NCBI GenBank assembly: GCA_004762125.1
Contig: SIHQ01000004.1
Span: forward strand, 62,001-126,000
Origin: Oceanospirillales bacterium
GTDB lineage: Bacteria > Pseudomonadota > Gammaproteobacteria > Pseudomonadales > Endozoicomonadaceae
DNA length: 64,000 bases
Direction of reading: 5' to 3'
Shown: piece by piece, positions 38,955 through 48,026 of the stretch
Layout of the letters: each line of letters begins with the position of its first letter
How positions within the stretch are numbered: position 1 is the stretch's first letter
Program-made: the position numbers and the translations under genes
The notes under the pieces: generated by a model
What the model saw: the letters and a program-made list of their open reading frames with translations, nothing else
What the model was told of the DNA's origin: nothing
Database searches by the model: none

Positions 38955-39336
38955 ATTATTTGCCCCCTGAGGACATAAGTTTGATCAAACTGCTACTGCC
39001 AGATCTGTAGTGTGTCTTTTTACTAACACTTTCCTACCCGCGGGACCTGACAGTCGTTAATGGTCGTTTATATGTCATCCTGACGGCTATACGAGAGCCT
39101 ATGTGCTACTTCAATTGGACCATGCATTTCACTGAGCCAATCAGTACACACCCTAATAAATTAGGGTTAATCCTATTGGTAGTACCTTATCTTCACTAGC
39201 GGAAAAATCAAGCACGATTGTTCGTTTTAAACTATAAAAACCGTTCTTTTTGACCTATGTCTTATTTTTGATCCGTTCTGGCGTAAGGGGTTCATGGATT
39301 TTTAACCGGCAGGATGATTTACAATAAACCTTGAAT
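38955..39336. other. intergenic region between pilA and modC
   Basis: No gene is apparent. It holds the likely pilA promoter, a perfect tttgatcaaa palindrome near 38980-38990, and a small hairpin accctaa/ttagggt at 39150-39167. Confidence 0.4.
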
Positions 39337-39362
39337 AATCTGTCTTAACTAGAAGACAGATT
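39337..39362 (-). terminator. hairpin after modC
   Basis: A perfect 10-bp stem (aatctgtctt at 39337-39346 with aagacagatt at 39353-39362) lies two bases after the modC stop. There is no T-run on the minus strand, so termination strength is uncertain. Confidence 0.55.
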
Positions 39363-39364
39363 AC

Positions 39365-40435
39365 TCACACAACCTCAAGCCCCGATGCCTTGAAATGGGC
39401 AAATACCTTGTTACCCATACTCAGCTCCAGTAATTCAGCTGACTTTTTGGTCACAACCGCTGTCAGAAGCTGTTCACCCAGTTTAAGGGTGACGGCTTGA
39501 TGGTAAGCATCAACAGGTTGCACGTCTGATATTTCAAGATGAAGCTTGTTTTGAACACTGGTCATTTTAACGTCGTCCAGCACCAGGCTTATGTCATGAG
39601 CCGATAGAACCAACCTGGTCTTGTCACCGACATTCATATCCGTTTGATTGGCCACTAAACGATAACCGTCTACCTCCAGTTCCGTTAGAAGATAATTCGG
39701 GTCATGGCCGACGACTTCGCCATCCAGTACGGATAAAATAGCCCCTGATGCATGCTCACCATAAACAGATTCTTTTAATAGTTGATTGCAGAGCCCTTGT
39801 TTAAATACACGCCCACGTTCCATTATCATTAGATAATCCGCTAATCGAGCGACTTCTTCACGGGCGTGGCTCACGATAACAATGGGAATATTAAAATGCT
39901 GATAGATATTGCGCAGGCAAGGAATGAATGCAATTTTTGATGACCAGTCCAAAGAGGCAAGAGGTTCATCCATTAGCAGCAACTGCGGATTACTTAATAA
40001 AGCACGGGCAATGGCCACTCTTTGTTTTTCACCGCCAGAAAGCTTATCAATGTTTCTGTTTAACAAATGGGCAATACCACATTGCTCAACGATGTCTTCA
40101 TAACTTGAAATATTTTTCCCAGTGGCTCGCTTGACAGCAAACTGAAGGTTACCGGCTACGGTCAAATGGGGAAACAACCGGGCCTCCTGAAAGATGTAAC
40201 CTATATTGCGTTGTTCAGGGGCTATACATGTTTTGTTTTTTGAATCGAGCCAGATCTGACCATTAAAAACGATTCGTCCTTTGGCTTGTTTCTCAAGCCC
40301 GGCAATGCATCGCAGTAATGATGTTTTACCGCAACCTGACGAGCCCATAATGCCCCAGATGCCTTGTTGGGCCAATCGGGTTTCAATCTTGAGATTGAAG
40401 GCATCTCTGGGCAGTTCCAGTTCTAACGCCAGCAT
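39365..40435 (-). CDS. modC: molybdate ABC transporter ATPase ModC
   Basis: ModC is the cytoplasmic ATPase of the high-affinity molybdate importer ModABC. The 356-residue protein has Walker A GSSGCGKTS, the signature LSGGEKQRVAIARALL, Walker B LLLMDEPL and the switch His in VSHAREE. A C-terminal molybdate-binding TOBE (Mop) domain covers about 290-350. The start overlaps the modB stop in TAATG. It is the last gene of the molybdenum block and is followed by a hairpin. Confidence 0.95.
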   Translation of the reverse strand: MLALELELPRDAFNLKIETRLAQQGIWGIMGSSGCGKTSLLRCIAGLEKQAKGRIVFNGQIWLDSKNKTCIAPEQRNIGYIFQEARLFPHLTVAGNLQFAVKRATGKNISSYEDIVEQCGIAHLLNRNIDKLSGGEKQRVAIARALLSNPQLLLMDEPLASLDWSSKIAFIPCLRNIYQHFNIPIVIVSHAREEVARLADYLMIMERGRVFKQGLCNQLLKESVYGEHASGAILSVLDGEVVGHDPNYLLTELEVDGYRLVANQTDMNVGDKTRLVLSAHDISLVLDDVKMTSVQNKLHLEISDVQPVDAYHQAVTLKLGEQLLTAVVTKKSAELLELSMGNKVFAHFKASGLEVV

Positions 40436-41094
40436 TAACTGATTCTCCGTCGGTCAATACTGTAAAGCAGAACCAATAACACCATGGCAAACACCAGCAA
40501 ACCTGCGGCTAAAGAGTGCGCTTGATCAAACTGCTGAGTTTCAACAGCATCAAACAATGCTATTGAGAGCACCTGAGTTTCACCGGGAATATTGCCCCCA
40601 ATCATCAACACCACACCGAACTCGCCCACGGTATGGGCAAAACCCATGCAGCCAGCTAATAGCAAGGCTCTTAGGCTGTTGGGTATCACGATATTTAAAA
40701 ATCGGTCAATGGGGCGGGCACCTAACATGGCCGCAGCCTCTAGCAAACCGTGGTCCAGCTGCTCAAAGGCTCGTTGCAAAGGTTGCACGACAAAAGGCAG
40801 GGAATAAATAACCGAGGCAAAGACTAAACCGGTAAAACTGAATGCCAAAGTACTCCCCGTCATCTCCTGCCAGAAAGCGCCTAAAGATGTATTGGGAGAG
40901 AACAACATCAACAGATAAAAACCCAATACCGTTGGAGGTAACACCAAAGGTAAACCGACTACGGCTTCAATCACTGGCCTGAAACGGCTTTTCATGACAG
41001 ACAACTTCCATGCCAGAGGTATGCCGATCAGCAACAGTATGACTGTGGTCAGGAAAGCCAGCTTGGCGGTCAGCAATATGGCAGTAATCAGCAT
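40435..41094 (-). CDS. modB: molybdate ABC transporter permease ModB
   Basis: ModB is the inner-membrane channel subunit that pairs with ModC. The 219-residue product has about five hydrophobic helices and the cytoplasmic coupling motif EAAAMLGARPIDRFLNIVIP, the EAA loop that touches the ATPase. LPLVLPPTVLGFYLL is a ModB landmark. Overlaps with modA upstream and modC downstream (both TAATG) show tight translational coupling. Confidence 0.95.
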   Translation of the reverse strand: MLITAILLTAKLAFLTTVILLLIGIPLAWKLSVMKSRFRPVIEAVVGLPLVLPPTVLGFYLLMLFSPNTSLGAFWQEMTGSTLAFSFTGLVFASVIYSLPFVVQPLQRAFEQLDHGLLEAAAMLGARPIDRFLNIVIPNSLRALLLAGCMGFAHTVGEFGVVLMIGGNIPGETQVLSIALFDAVETQQFDQAHSLAAGLLVFAMVLLVLLYSIDRRRIS

Positions 41095-41957
41095 TAAGGT
41101 TTATACCCTTCGTCTTTTTTTTCTACAACTGATTCATTTAATACCGAATGATAACCATGGTGAGCAATATACGTCTGGCTCTCACCGGATAACAGATAGT
41201 CAGCAAACTGCTGAACAGATTGTTTTTCCTGACTCTTCTTCAATATCACCATTTCCTGCCGTATAGGTTGATACAGATTATCAGGAATGTACGACACTTG
41301 TTTCAAGGTATCGCCGGTCAATTGTGAAAGAGCCACCAAACCAATCTGAACATTACCACTGGCTACGAACTGCCAGGCTTGTTGAATGCTATTGCCTTGT
41401 ACCCGCTGCTTTCGTCGTTCCTTCCAAATCCCCAGACCTTCCAACACTTGTTTGGCCGCTGCACCGTAGGGTGCCGTTCGAGGGTTGGCGATGGCTATTC
41501 GTTTCTGCCAGCTTTTCAATTGCTGAATCGTTAAAGGAGGTTTGTTACCAGAAGCGGTTGTATCCCACAGAACAAGTCGCCCGTATGCATAGGGTTTTCG
41601 GCTGCCTGTTTTAATCAAACCTTTTTCTTCTAGCTGTTCAGGCCGAGCTGAATCAGCAGAGAGAAACAGGTCAAAGGGCGCACCATTGGTAATCTGGTTA
41701 TAAAGTGTTCCGCTGGAGGCTGTTGAAATTGATACGTTATGGCCTGACTGCTTTTCAAACCGTTCAGATATGCTTTTCAATACCGGTTTGAAATTGGCTG
41801 AAACCGCTACGCGCACAGTCTCAGCCTGAAGATGGCTATTCAGGCTGATGCTGATTAAGAAAACAGGCAGCGATCGTCTCAACGATTTTAACGGTATCAA
41901 TCCTCTCAACGTCAATCCTATCAACGTCAATCCTATCAACGTCCACGCTCTGAACAT
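41094..41957 (-). CDS. modA: periplasmic molybdate-binding protein ModA
   Basis: ModA captures molybdate (and tungstate) in the periplasm and delivers it to ModBC. From the ATG at 41957, nine bases past the moaE stop, it has 287 residues. The frame continues far upstream, but there it only shadows moaE. The N-terminus is an odd signal peptide: MFRAWTLIGLTLIGLTLRGL repeats a TLIGL unit encoded by 15-bp tandem repeats, then a second hydrophobic segment (LPVFLISISLNSHLQA) precedes the mature start ETVRVAVSANFKPVL. Binding-loop motifs SSGTLYNQI and APFDLFLSAD are intact. The unusual leader length suggests the repeat was added upstream of an older signal peptide. Confidence 0.9.
   Translation of the reverse strand: MFRAWTLIGLTLIGLTLRGLIPLKSLRRSLPVFLISISLNSHLQAETVRVAVSANFKPVLKSISERFEKQSGHNVSISTASSGTLYNQITNGAPFDLFLSADSARPEQLEEKGLIKTGSRKPYAYGRLVLWDTTASGNKPPLTIQQLKSWQKRIAIANPRTAPYGAAAKQVLEGLGIWKERRKQRVQGNSIQQAWQFVASGNVQIGLVALSQLTGDTLKQVSYIPDNLYQPIRQEMVILKKSQEKQSVQQFADYLLSGESQTYIAHHGYHSVLNESVVEKKDEGYKP
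41893..41952 (-). repeat. 15-bp tandem repeat at the modA start
   Basis: Four units of the form aacgtcaatcctatc, with the two inner ones identical (41908-41922, 41923-41937) and the outer ones diverged. In frame it encodes TLIGL-type pentapeptides in the modA signal region. Confidence 0.8.
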
Positions 41958-41964
41958 CAACACT

Positions 41965-42405
41965 TCACCACCGTTCAGCTGCACTCTGGTCTGCTTCTCT
42001 GGCGTCAACCCAGCGTTCGCCTTCCGCTGTGGTTTCACGCTTCCAGAACGGCGCACGGGTTTTAAGGTAGTCCATGACAAATTCACAGATTTCAAACGCC
42101 GCTTTTCTGTGAGCACTGGCCACGCCTACATAAACAATCCGGTCTCCGGGAAACAGCTGGCCAACCCTGTGGATAACTTTTATGGCCTGCAGTGGCCAGC
42201 GGGTTGCAGCCTCATCAATAATGTCTTGAAGCGCTTTCTCGGTCATTCCGGGGTAGTGCTCAAGATAGAGTCCACCGACATCATCGCCCAGGTTTTCATC
42301 CCTTACTAAGCCAGTAAAAGCAACCACAGCACCCGTTCCGGTGTTGCCGCTTAACTTTGCTTGCTCAAGCCCCGGATCAAAGTCTTCATGCTGTATGGAG
42401 ATCAT
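41965..42405 (-). CDS. moaE: molybdopterin synthase catalytic subunit MoaE
   Basis: MoaE with thiocarboxylated MoaD adds sulfur to cyclic pyranopterin monophosphate to make molybdopterin. The 146-residue protein shows GAVVAFTGLVRDEN, LEHYPGMTEK, the IHRVGQLFPGD stretch, the ASAHRKAAFEIC motif, and the active-site KTRAPFWKRE with its lysines. It follows moaD after two bases and is followed by modA, so cofactor synthesis runs straight into molybdate import. Confidence 0.97.
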   Translation of the reverse strand: MISIQHEDFDPGLEQAKLSGNTGTGAVVAFTGLVRDENLGDDVGGLYLEHYPGMTEKALQDIIDEAATRWPLQAIKVIHRVGQLFPGDRIVYVGVASAHRKAAFEICEFVMDYLKTRAPFWKRETTAEGERWVDAREADQSAAERW

Positions 42406-42407
42406 GA

Positions 42408-42659
42408 TTAGCCACCTGTCACGGGTGGGAAGAAGGCCACTTCATCACCTTCATTCAGCTCAAAATCTTTTCGGGTCATGGTTTGATTCAATGCCACCAG
42501 CGTTCGGCTGTCATTCAACACTTCACACCAGTCGTCGCCTTTTTTAGATAACTGTTCACGAAGTTCTGACAGTGTTTTCGGATACTCACCGGAGCCCAGC
42601 TGAAGCTTTTCACAATCAAGCTTTTCACGGTAACTGGCAAAAAATAGTACGTTAATCAT
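42408..42659 (-). CDS. moaD: molybdopterin synthase sulfur carrier MoaD
   Basis: MoaD is the ubiquitin-like sulfur carrier. From the ATG at 42659 it has 83 residues, starts MINVLFFASYREKLDCEKLQ, and ends in the required Gly-Gly (FFPPVTGG), whose C-terminus becomes the thiocarboxylate. DEVAFFPP is the family motif. The upstream extension of the frame overlaps moaC and is not used. The start lies two bases after the moaC stop. Confidence 0.95.
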   Translation of the reverse strand: MINVLFFASYREKLDCEKLQLGSGEYPKTLSELREQLSKKGDDWCEVLNDSRTLVALNQTMTRKDFELNEGDEVAFFPPVTGG

Positions 42660-42661
42660 GA

Positions 42662-43141
42662 CTAATTGCCACCAGTGTATGTGTATAAACCGCTTTTCCC
42701 GCCACTTTTCTCCAGAACACGCACACCTTCGATGCACATATCCTTGTCTACTGCTTTACACATATCGTAAATAGTCAGTGCTGCCACAGAAGCTGCGGTG
42801 AGCGCTTCCATTTCCACACCGGTTTTACCGCTTAAACGACAGCAGCTTTCAATGCGAATTCGGTTTTGTTGAGTTTCGATTTCGAATTCAACACCAATAA
42901 AGTTCAGCATCAAAGGATGACAAAGGGGAATCAATGTTCCGCATTGCTTGGCCGCTTGAATTCCGGCAATACGGGCCACAGCCAACACATCGCCTTTCTT
43001 CAATCCATTCTCACAAACCAGAGCCAGTGTTTGGGGCTTCATAGTGATATAGCCTTCAGCGCGAGCTTCTCTGCGGGTGCTGTTTTTATCACCTACGTCC
43101 ACCATGCTGGCTTTACCTTCATCGTTGGTATGAGTCAGCAT
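42662..43141 (-). CDS. moaC: cyclic pyranopterin monophosphate synthase MoaC
   Basis: MoaC makes cyclic pyranopterin monophosphate from the MoaA product. The 159-residue protein has [18 protein letters not shown], the [20 protein letters not shown] stretch, LIPLCHPL, and [20 protein letters not shown] with [10 protein letters not shown], all conserved and covering the active site. Its start overlaps the moaB stop (TGATG). moaA, its partner enzyme, is not in the window. Confidence 0.97.
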   Translation of the reverse strand: MLTHTNDEGKASMVDVGDKNSTRREARAEGYITMKPQTLALVCENGLKKGDVLAVARIAGIQAAKQCGTLIPLCHPLMLNFIGVEFEIETQQNRIRIESCCRLSGKTGVEMEALTAASVAALTIYDMCKAVDKDMCIEGVRVLEKSGGKSGLYTYTGGN

Positions 43142-43662
43142 CAGTGAACCTTTTTCAGTTGTTCTACAAAATTACACGGCCGTTGACGACTGTCCAACTG
43201 CTCTCTAATAATCCCTTCCCACGCAGTTTTACAGGCATTATTGGAACCTGGCATGACGAAAATAACCGTGCCATTGGCGAAACCTGCAATGGTTCTGGAC
43301 TGAATCGTGGAAGTGCCAATCTGTTCGTAGGAAATCTGACGGAACAGCTCACCATAGCCATCCACTTCTTTATCAAACAGAGGCAACAGTGCTTCAGGTG
43401 TACTATCGCGCCCTGAAAAGCCAGTGCCACCCGTAACCAACACGGCCTGCACTGTATCGGATGCTATCCATCGAGAGATGACTTCGCGAATTTTGTAAAT
43501 ATCGTCTTTTACAATGGCCTTGTCAGCCAATTGATGTCCTGCGGTGGTGACACTGTCGACCAGAAGGTGTCCGGATGTGTCGGTTTCTTCGGTTCGGGTG
43601 TCGGATACCGTAAGAACGGCGATATTCAAAGGGACAAACTCGGTAACTTTCTTATGAGACAT
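43141..43662 (-). CDS. moaB: molybdenum cofactor biosynthesis protein MoaB
   Basis: MoaB/MogA-type proteins bind molybdopterin and adenylylate it before metal insertion. The 173-residue sequence has [24 protein letters not shown], and the later [18 protein letters not shown], the substrate-binding motifs of this fold. The length and the C-terminal [16 protein letters not shown] are of the MoaB rather than the MogA type. It starts the coupled moaB-moaC-moaD-moaE run and lies downstream of a 20-bp repeat array that separates it from mobA. Confidence 0.93.
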   Translation of the reverse strand: MSHKKVTEFVPLNIAVLTVSDTRTEETDTSGHLLVDSVTTAGHQLADKAIVKDDIYKIREVISRWIASDTVQAVLVTGGTGFSGRDSTPEALLPLFDKEVDGYGELFRQISYEQIGTSTIQSRTIAGFANGTVIFVMPGSNNACKTAWEGIIREQLDSRQRPCNFVEQLKKVH

Positions 43663-43690
43663 TCACGCCTCCTCTCTTTAATTAGGTTAG

Positions 43691-43770
43691 GGCTGCTTTA
43701 ACTAGCTCAAGGCTGCTTCAACTAGCTCAAGGCTGCTTTAACTAGCTCAAGGCTGCATCAACTAGCTCAA
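43691..43770. repeat. 20-bp tandem repeat between mobA and moaB
   Basis: Four units of ggctgctttaactagctcaa stand head to tail (43691-43710, 43711-43730, 43731-43750, 43751-43770) with one or two changes each, and a fifth begins. Each carries agct and, on the minus strand, an in-frame TAG for mobA. The mobA stop lies in the first unit met. Confidence 0.95.
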
Positions 43771-44544
43771 GGCTGTCTGTTGTTCTGTATCTCCCATAGA
43801 CAAGGCACTTTGCCAGTCTTCAGGGGTATTGGTGTTTTTAAAAAGAATTTCGTCGGCAGGGGGGAGATCAAGATATTCACCACCAAGCATTCTGTGCAAA
43901 TTTCTGAGCGAGTAGTCCCGGTGGTTGGAACTGTTTATTGCTTTTTCAACCTGCGCTCTCAATGCCGGGTTAACGGGTAAAACCATAGGCAAAGTGTAGC
44001 TCTCATAACAACCCTCATAACAAATGGGAACCGGTTGTTTGGGTTCTGACACTTGATTACTGAACCTTTGATTACTGAACCTTTGATTACTGAACCTTTG
44101 ATGATCGAGCCTTTGATGATTGAGCCTTTGATCATTGAGTAGCTGCTGGCAGCAGGCAACAGGCAGCAATGGCATGTCTACAGGCACGACTATTAAATTA
44201 ATATGATCTGGTAGCTCAGCCAGAGCGGCATGAATGCCACCCAGAGGTCCACGGTCAGAGATTATATCAGCGACAACCTGCTCGTTATGCTGCTCGTTAT
44301 ATGGGTCATCGTTCAACTCGACACGGCTTAACAGCACTCGATCAATACCTGAAGCTTCCAGAATATCAATCATATGCCGGTAAAGCGGTTTACCTTGCCA
44401 GGACAGCAAAGCCTTATTCCTTCCCATGCGGGATGACTTACCACCGGCAAGAAGCAATCCCACTGAGTCTAATCCCACTGAGTCTAATCCCACTGAATCT
44501 AATCCAACTGTATCTAATCCAACTGTATCTGATGCTTTTATCAA
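43762..44544 (-). CDS. mobA: molybdenum cofactor guanylyltransferase MobA
   Basis: MobA attaches GMP to Mo-molybdopterin to form the guanine dinucleotide cofactor of the DMSO-reductase family. The nucleotide-binding motif is LLLAGGKSSRMGRNKALL, with SDRGPLGGIHAAL and VPVDMPLL following. The 260-residue frame starts at a TTG (44544), before five 15-bp repeats that encode DSVGL-type units. Each repeat contains in-frame GTG codons, so the true start could be any of them; the catalytic part needs only the last. A second repeat array inserts QRFSN-type pentapeptides in the middle (44052-44141), beyond the usual family length there. Confidence 0.9.
   Translation of the reverse strand: MIKASDTVGLDTVGLDSVGLDSVGLDSVGLLLAGGKSSRMGRNKALLSWQGKPLYRHMIDILEASGIDRVLLSRVELNDDPYNEQHNEQVVADIISDRGPLGGIHAALAELPDHINLIVVPVDMPLLPVACCQQLLNDQRLNHQRLDHQRFSNQRFSNQRFSNQVSEPKQPVPICYEGCYESYTLPMVLPVNPALRAQVEKAINSSNHRDYSLRNLHRMLGGEYLDLPPADEILFKNTNTPEDWQSALSMGDTEQQTALS
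44052..44141 (-). repeat. 15-bp tandem repeat inside mobA
   Basis: Six units of tttgattactgaacc and variants (44052-44141) encode LNHQR, LDHQR and FSNQR pentapeptides in a loop of MobA, in frame. Confidence 0.9.
44461..44535 (-). repeat. 15-bp tandem repeat at the mobA start
   Basis: Five units of cactgagtctaatcc and variants (44461-44535). On the minus strand each encodes a VGLDS-type pentapeptide and offers an in-frame GTG. Confidence 0.9.
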
Positions 44545-44778
44545 GATGCCTGCCCATTCTGATTGGGGCTGTTATTGTCTAGTCCGGTTTAGCTCAATCC
44601 GGTCAACTGCAGCCGGAAAGAACAGATTTTACCAACGCTGGCAACGGTTTAGTATTAACACAGATCAAAATTTGTCACTTTATTTCCATTAACCCCCTCC
44701 ACGCCCATGCCGATATCAAGAGAGACATTTTCCGGTTAACGCTACTTCCAGTTAACACACAAAACTCCGGGCTTTTTT

Positions 44779-47700
44779 ATGCAGAATTTGACAACAGAGC
44801 AGCAAACTCGACTGGAGCAAAACCTGCAACTGCTCGATATAGCCAGGCAACAAGACAAGATTGCCACTATTGGCCTTTATAAAGGAGTCCCTGTCGTCAA
44901 ACTGGCTAATCCGGGAAACTGGATCAGACGCAGGTTCCACAGCCTGATGAAATCAGGTACAGATAACTTCCAGGAGATGATGTTAAAAGCCTTGGCTGAC
45001 AGATCCATCACTCCAGCATCCAGAGCCCTGAAAGAACAGATTATCCGCAGTGCTGAAAGCGGTTCTCTGAACAATCTATTCAATATAAACACAATTACTG
45101 CCATCGCCAGCCAAAGGAAAATGCTGGGGCTTGAACCTTCCAAAGTCCCCAAAACACCTATAAAGGAACGTTCAGCCGAGACTGTGCATGCTTTGTATAC
45201 CGATTTTGAACCTGCAACCTTAACAACAGGCCCATCACGGGACTGCTATGCGTTCGACATGGATTATGAGCCCGCCACATTTCGCGCGCCTGCTCCAGAA
45301 AGTGAACCAGCTCATCCTGCTGAAGAAGCCATAGAGTACACAAGAACTGAAGCCTCTTTAAAACCTGATTCACCGGCTTATCGTGAGGAAAGCCATGAAG
45401 GTAAAACCATTGCTTTCACTCCTTCCCTATCCAGCCCTAGCTCTTCAGACACTGCCACCTTAAGCACAAGAACTTCAAGTACCGTCAGTGACGAAACAAG
45501 CATCCCCTTTGAACGGGTATCTATCGAGGTTCCATCTACAACATCGTCACCCATCTCTACAAGCTGGCCAGACAATCTTGAGCTGATTAAGCTTAGTGAT
45601 CACGAAGAGCCCGATGCGGTATCCCTTGCCCGCACTGAGTTCGATGCATTAAGCAATCTTCTTCCGGGAATTTCACTGCCTGATTCTCAGAGTTTTCTCC
45701 GTGCTTATTATCAGCTTTGCCTGCTGGATTCAGAGTCGTCTCCCGTTCCGGAGGAATACAACCAGCTAGCGACTCAGTTGAAAGATACGTACAAGAAGAA
45801 GCACCTGGCTGGTAGCTTTGACAGAATGAATAACGAGCTGATGTGGCAAGCCATCACCGATATTCGTACTCATCTTTCCGTTCAGGAATTTCAAGACTTA
45901 ATCGCTGAGCCTGGTCAAGGTTCACGCAAGAGAGTTCTACAGCAGTTTGTGAGCAATACCATGGCAACTGCTTTTCGCAAGCCTCCTCACCTTCAAGGGC
46001 ATTCAACTGAAAAAGTCACTGGAGAACAGCTTCAATTATTAAGCGAGCTTAAAGATAATGAAGCAGTGATGAAAGGTTGTCAGTTCACTCTGTTCAACGA
46101 CGATCGGACAGAGATTAAACCGGCCGACGTGAATGAGCTTTTTAAGCAGCTATCTATAAATATTGATGAATTCAGTGTTGAGCATAAAACCTTCAGTCAG
46201 TTTATGAAGTCCTCAAAGAAAATTGATCTTAGCGCGGTTCAAGCAAAAGCGGTTGAAAACAAAGTACTTGCCGCAGATGAACTGAAAGCAGTAGTTGAAG
46301 CCAGAAAACTCAGGCTGGAGGTAGAGAAGAGTATTGGACGCACCTGGGATCAGTCAGTACTGACCCAAAAAGAGTTCTGGGGCCAGAACAGTGAACAAGG
46401 GGATGAAGACGGCTACAACGCCTATATGGCAATGCTTCAATTATCAAAGCTTTGCAGCCCACAGATAATGGCCAGTCAGCGGCAACAACTGAGCCTTGAA
46501 CACAGAGGTGCGACAAGACATCCAAAGGTTGTTATTGAAGGTGCTGATATCAATGGCCTGTTATTGGCCATCACACAACTCGAAGCCGGTGCCAACGTCA
46601 CTCTTGTCGATACAGAACGATACATGAGCAATCAGGTACTAAAACTCGACCCTCTTTGGGTACAAACACTGCAGTACTATCTGGGTGACCAGTTTGACCA
46701 ACTATTCACTCCAGAAGCGGAAGCAAACCAGCTAACCACTGAAGCAGGTATTCTCAGAAAGGATGGAACTGCAGAAATTCCATCCGACAGACTCAGATAC
46801 GCTCTCGTAAAAGAGCTATCCAGTCTTACTAAACAACAGCCATTATCAGTATATGATTATCGAACGGAGACAAGCATTCAAGTCGGAACTGACCCTGACA
46901 AACCAGACGATGCAACCATTGCTTTTGATCAGGGCTCTATTTTTAGCGAAATTCCTGAAAACATTGATGCCGATCAGCTGATATGCAGCGAAAATAACGC
47001 CAGCGATACGTGTAAAGCACTATTCAAATCCCATACCAAGTCAAACAGCAGACCTGTTTCCGGCTTAGATAGTAAACAGACCGTTGGACCCTCTGACTTT
47101 TTTGCTCGGTGTTCATGGTCAAGTGATGGCATCAGTGATCAGGGTTTGCAACTGCACGCAGGAGACTCTCAAAAAACAATCGTAGTCGATGACGCTTTTC
47201 TCGAGATCTTTACATCTTATCTGACCGAATTAACCAGCCAGAAAGGGCTCTCTGCCAGTAGCTCAACATCGCCCCATCTATTGAACTCAGGTTTAAATAT
47301 TGCCCGCCCTGATTCACAAAGGCTTAAAAGGCTACTGACTGAGATGGATGGTAATCGATTGAACACCCACTGCCTTGAAGGCTCAGGACAGATTACTCTG
47401 GAAATGGAGATGCCTAAAGCTCTCAAAAGTTTTTTAGGCGATGCAGAAATTGAATTAAAGGCATTCTCTTCCGACTCCAGTTTGGCCGCCAAACCGGCAG
47501 ATCATCAAATAATCAGGGAAAGAATCATGCAGTCATGGTTCTCTGCTGTGGCTGCACAAGTATTGCCTCAGAGCCAGAGCGTTCATTATCAGAATATTCA
47601 AAAAAAATCCATAGCGCTCCGTTCAGGTGTCAGCAGTACTCTTGAAGCCCCTGTCAAACACCTAAAAGACAGAAATGACAAAATTGTCGTATCAGCGGTT

Positions 47701-47928
47701 GGTAATACCACGGCACAGACTTGCAGACCCGGCAGTGAACAGCTTACAGCGACAAGAGAACAGATTTTTGCCCAGCAACAACTGACGGCATCAATGGCAA
47801 AGCCTGTTTTGCATCAGGTTACAGGCCAAGATCTTTCAGAGGTACGTAGCTTAAATGATCAGGTGGCATTGGACGATTATATGGCCCACCACCAGAGATC
47901 CGTTGACTATGTGTTGCAACAGAACTAA
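44779..47928 (+). CDS. large orphan protein with a flavin-monooxygenase-like segment
   Basis: This 1049-residue protein has no signal peptide. Residues 1-130 are helical; around 140 and 160 the motif YTDFEPAT / MDYEPAT occurs twice. Residues 180-265 are Ser/Thr/Pro-rich. A helical block follows to about 560. From about 580, KVVIEGADINGLLLAITQLE is followed by an ANVTLVDTERYMSN strand, then LKLDPLWVQTLQYYLG and later an SDRLRYALVKELS helix. This order mirrors FAD-binding monooxygenases, especially the MICAL type (GAGPCG, VEKR, N..LHLWP, LG, RLQLIL). The middle Gly of GxGxxG is Asp here, so FAD binding is doubtful. The last 200 residues are not recognised. A secreted, host-directed protein is plausible but not shown. 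Confidence 0.65.
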   Translation: MQNLTTEQQTRLEQNLQLLDIARQQDKIATIGLYKGVPVVKLANPGNWIRRRFHSLMKSGTDNFQEMMLKALADRSITPASRALKEQIIRSAESGSLNNLFNINTITAIASQRKMLGLEPSKVPKTPIKERSAETVHALYTDFEPATLTTGPSRDCYAFDMDYEPATFRAPAPESEPAHPAEEAIEYTRTEASLKPDSPAYREESHEGKTIAFTPSLSSPSSSDTATLSTRTSSTVSDETSIPFERVSIEVPSTTSSPISTSWPDNLELIKLSDHEEPDAVSLARTEFDALSNLLPGISLPDSQSFLRAYYQLCLLDSESSPVPEEYNQLATQLKDTYKKKHLAGSFDRMNNELMWQAITDIRTHLSVQEFQDLIAEPGQGSRKRVLQQFVSNTMATAFRKPPHLQGHSTEKVTGEQLQLLSELKDNEAVMKGCQFTLFNDDRTEIKPADVNELFKQLSINIDEFSVEHKTFSQFMKSSKKIDLSAVQAKAVENKVLAADELKAVVEARKLRLEVEKSIGRTWDQSVLTQKEFWGQNSEQGDEDGYNAYMAMLQLSKLCSPQIMASQRQQLSLEHRGATRHPKVVIEGADINGLLLAITQLEAGANVTLVDTERYMSNQVLKLDPLWVQTLQYYLGDQFDQLFTPEAEANQLTTEAGILRKDGTAEIPSDRLRYALVKELSSLTKQQPLSVYDYRTETSIQVGTDPDKPDDATIAFDQGSIFSEIPENIDADQLICSENNASDTCKALFKSHTKSNSRPVSGLDSKQTVGPSDFFARCSWSSDGISDQGLQLHAGDSQKTIVVDDAFLEIFTSYLTELTSQKGLSASSSTSPHLLNSGLNIARPDSQRLKRLLTEMDGNRLNTHCLEGSGQITLEMEMPKALKSFLGDAEIELKAFSSDSSLAAKPADHQIIRERIMQSWFSAVAAQVLPQSQSVHYQNIQKKSIALRSGVSSTLEAPVKHLKDRNDKIVVSAVGNTTAQTCRPGSEQLTATREQIFAQQQLTASMAKPVLHQVTGQDLSEVRSLNDQVALDDYMAHHQRSVDYVLQQN

Positions 47929-48026
47929 GACCGTACATCAACGTCAGGCAGGACGAATTCACCTATTTCCACGCTAGCCCGGATCAGGTAATTTAGCAGC
48001 CCTCCTGACAACAGATTGAACCTCCA

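Noticed and set aside
38955-39060. Sigma-54 promoter upstream of pilA
   Set aside because: A tggcag is present on the minus strand, but the required GC at the -12 element is missing at the correct spacing. The same holds upstream of the pilin at 26787-27242, where the nearest candidate has one base too few between GG and GC.
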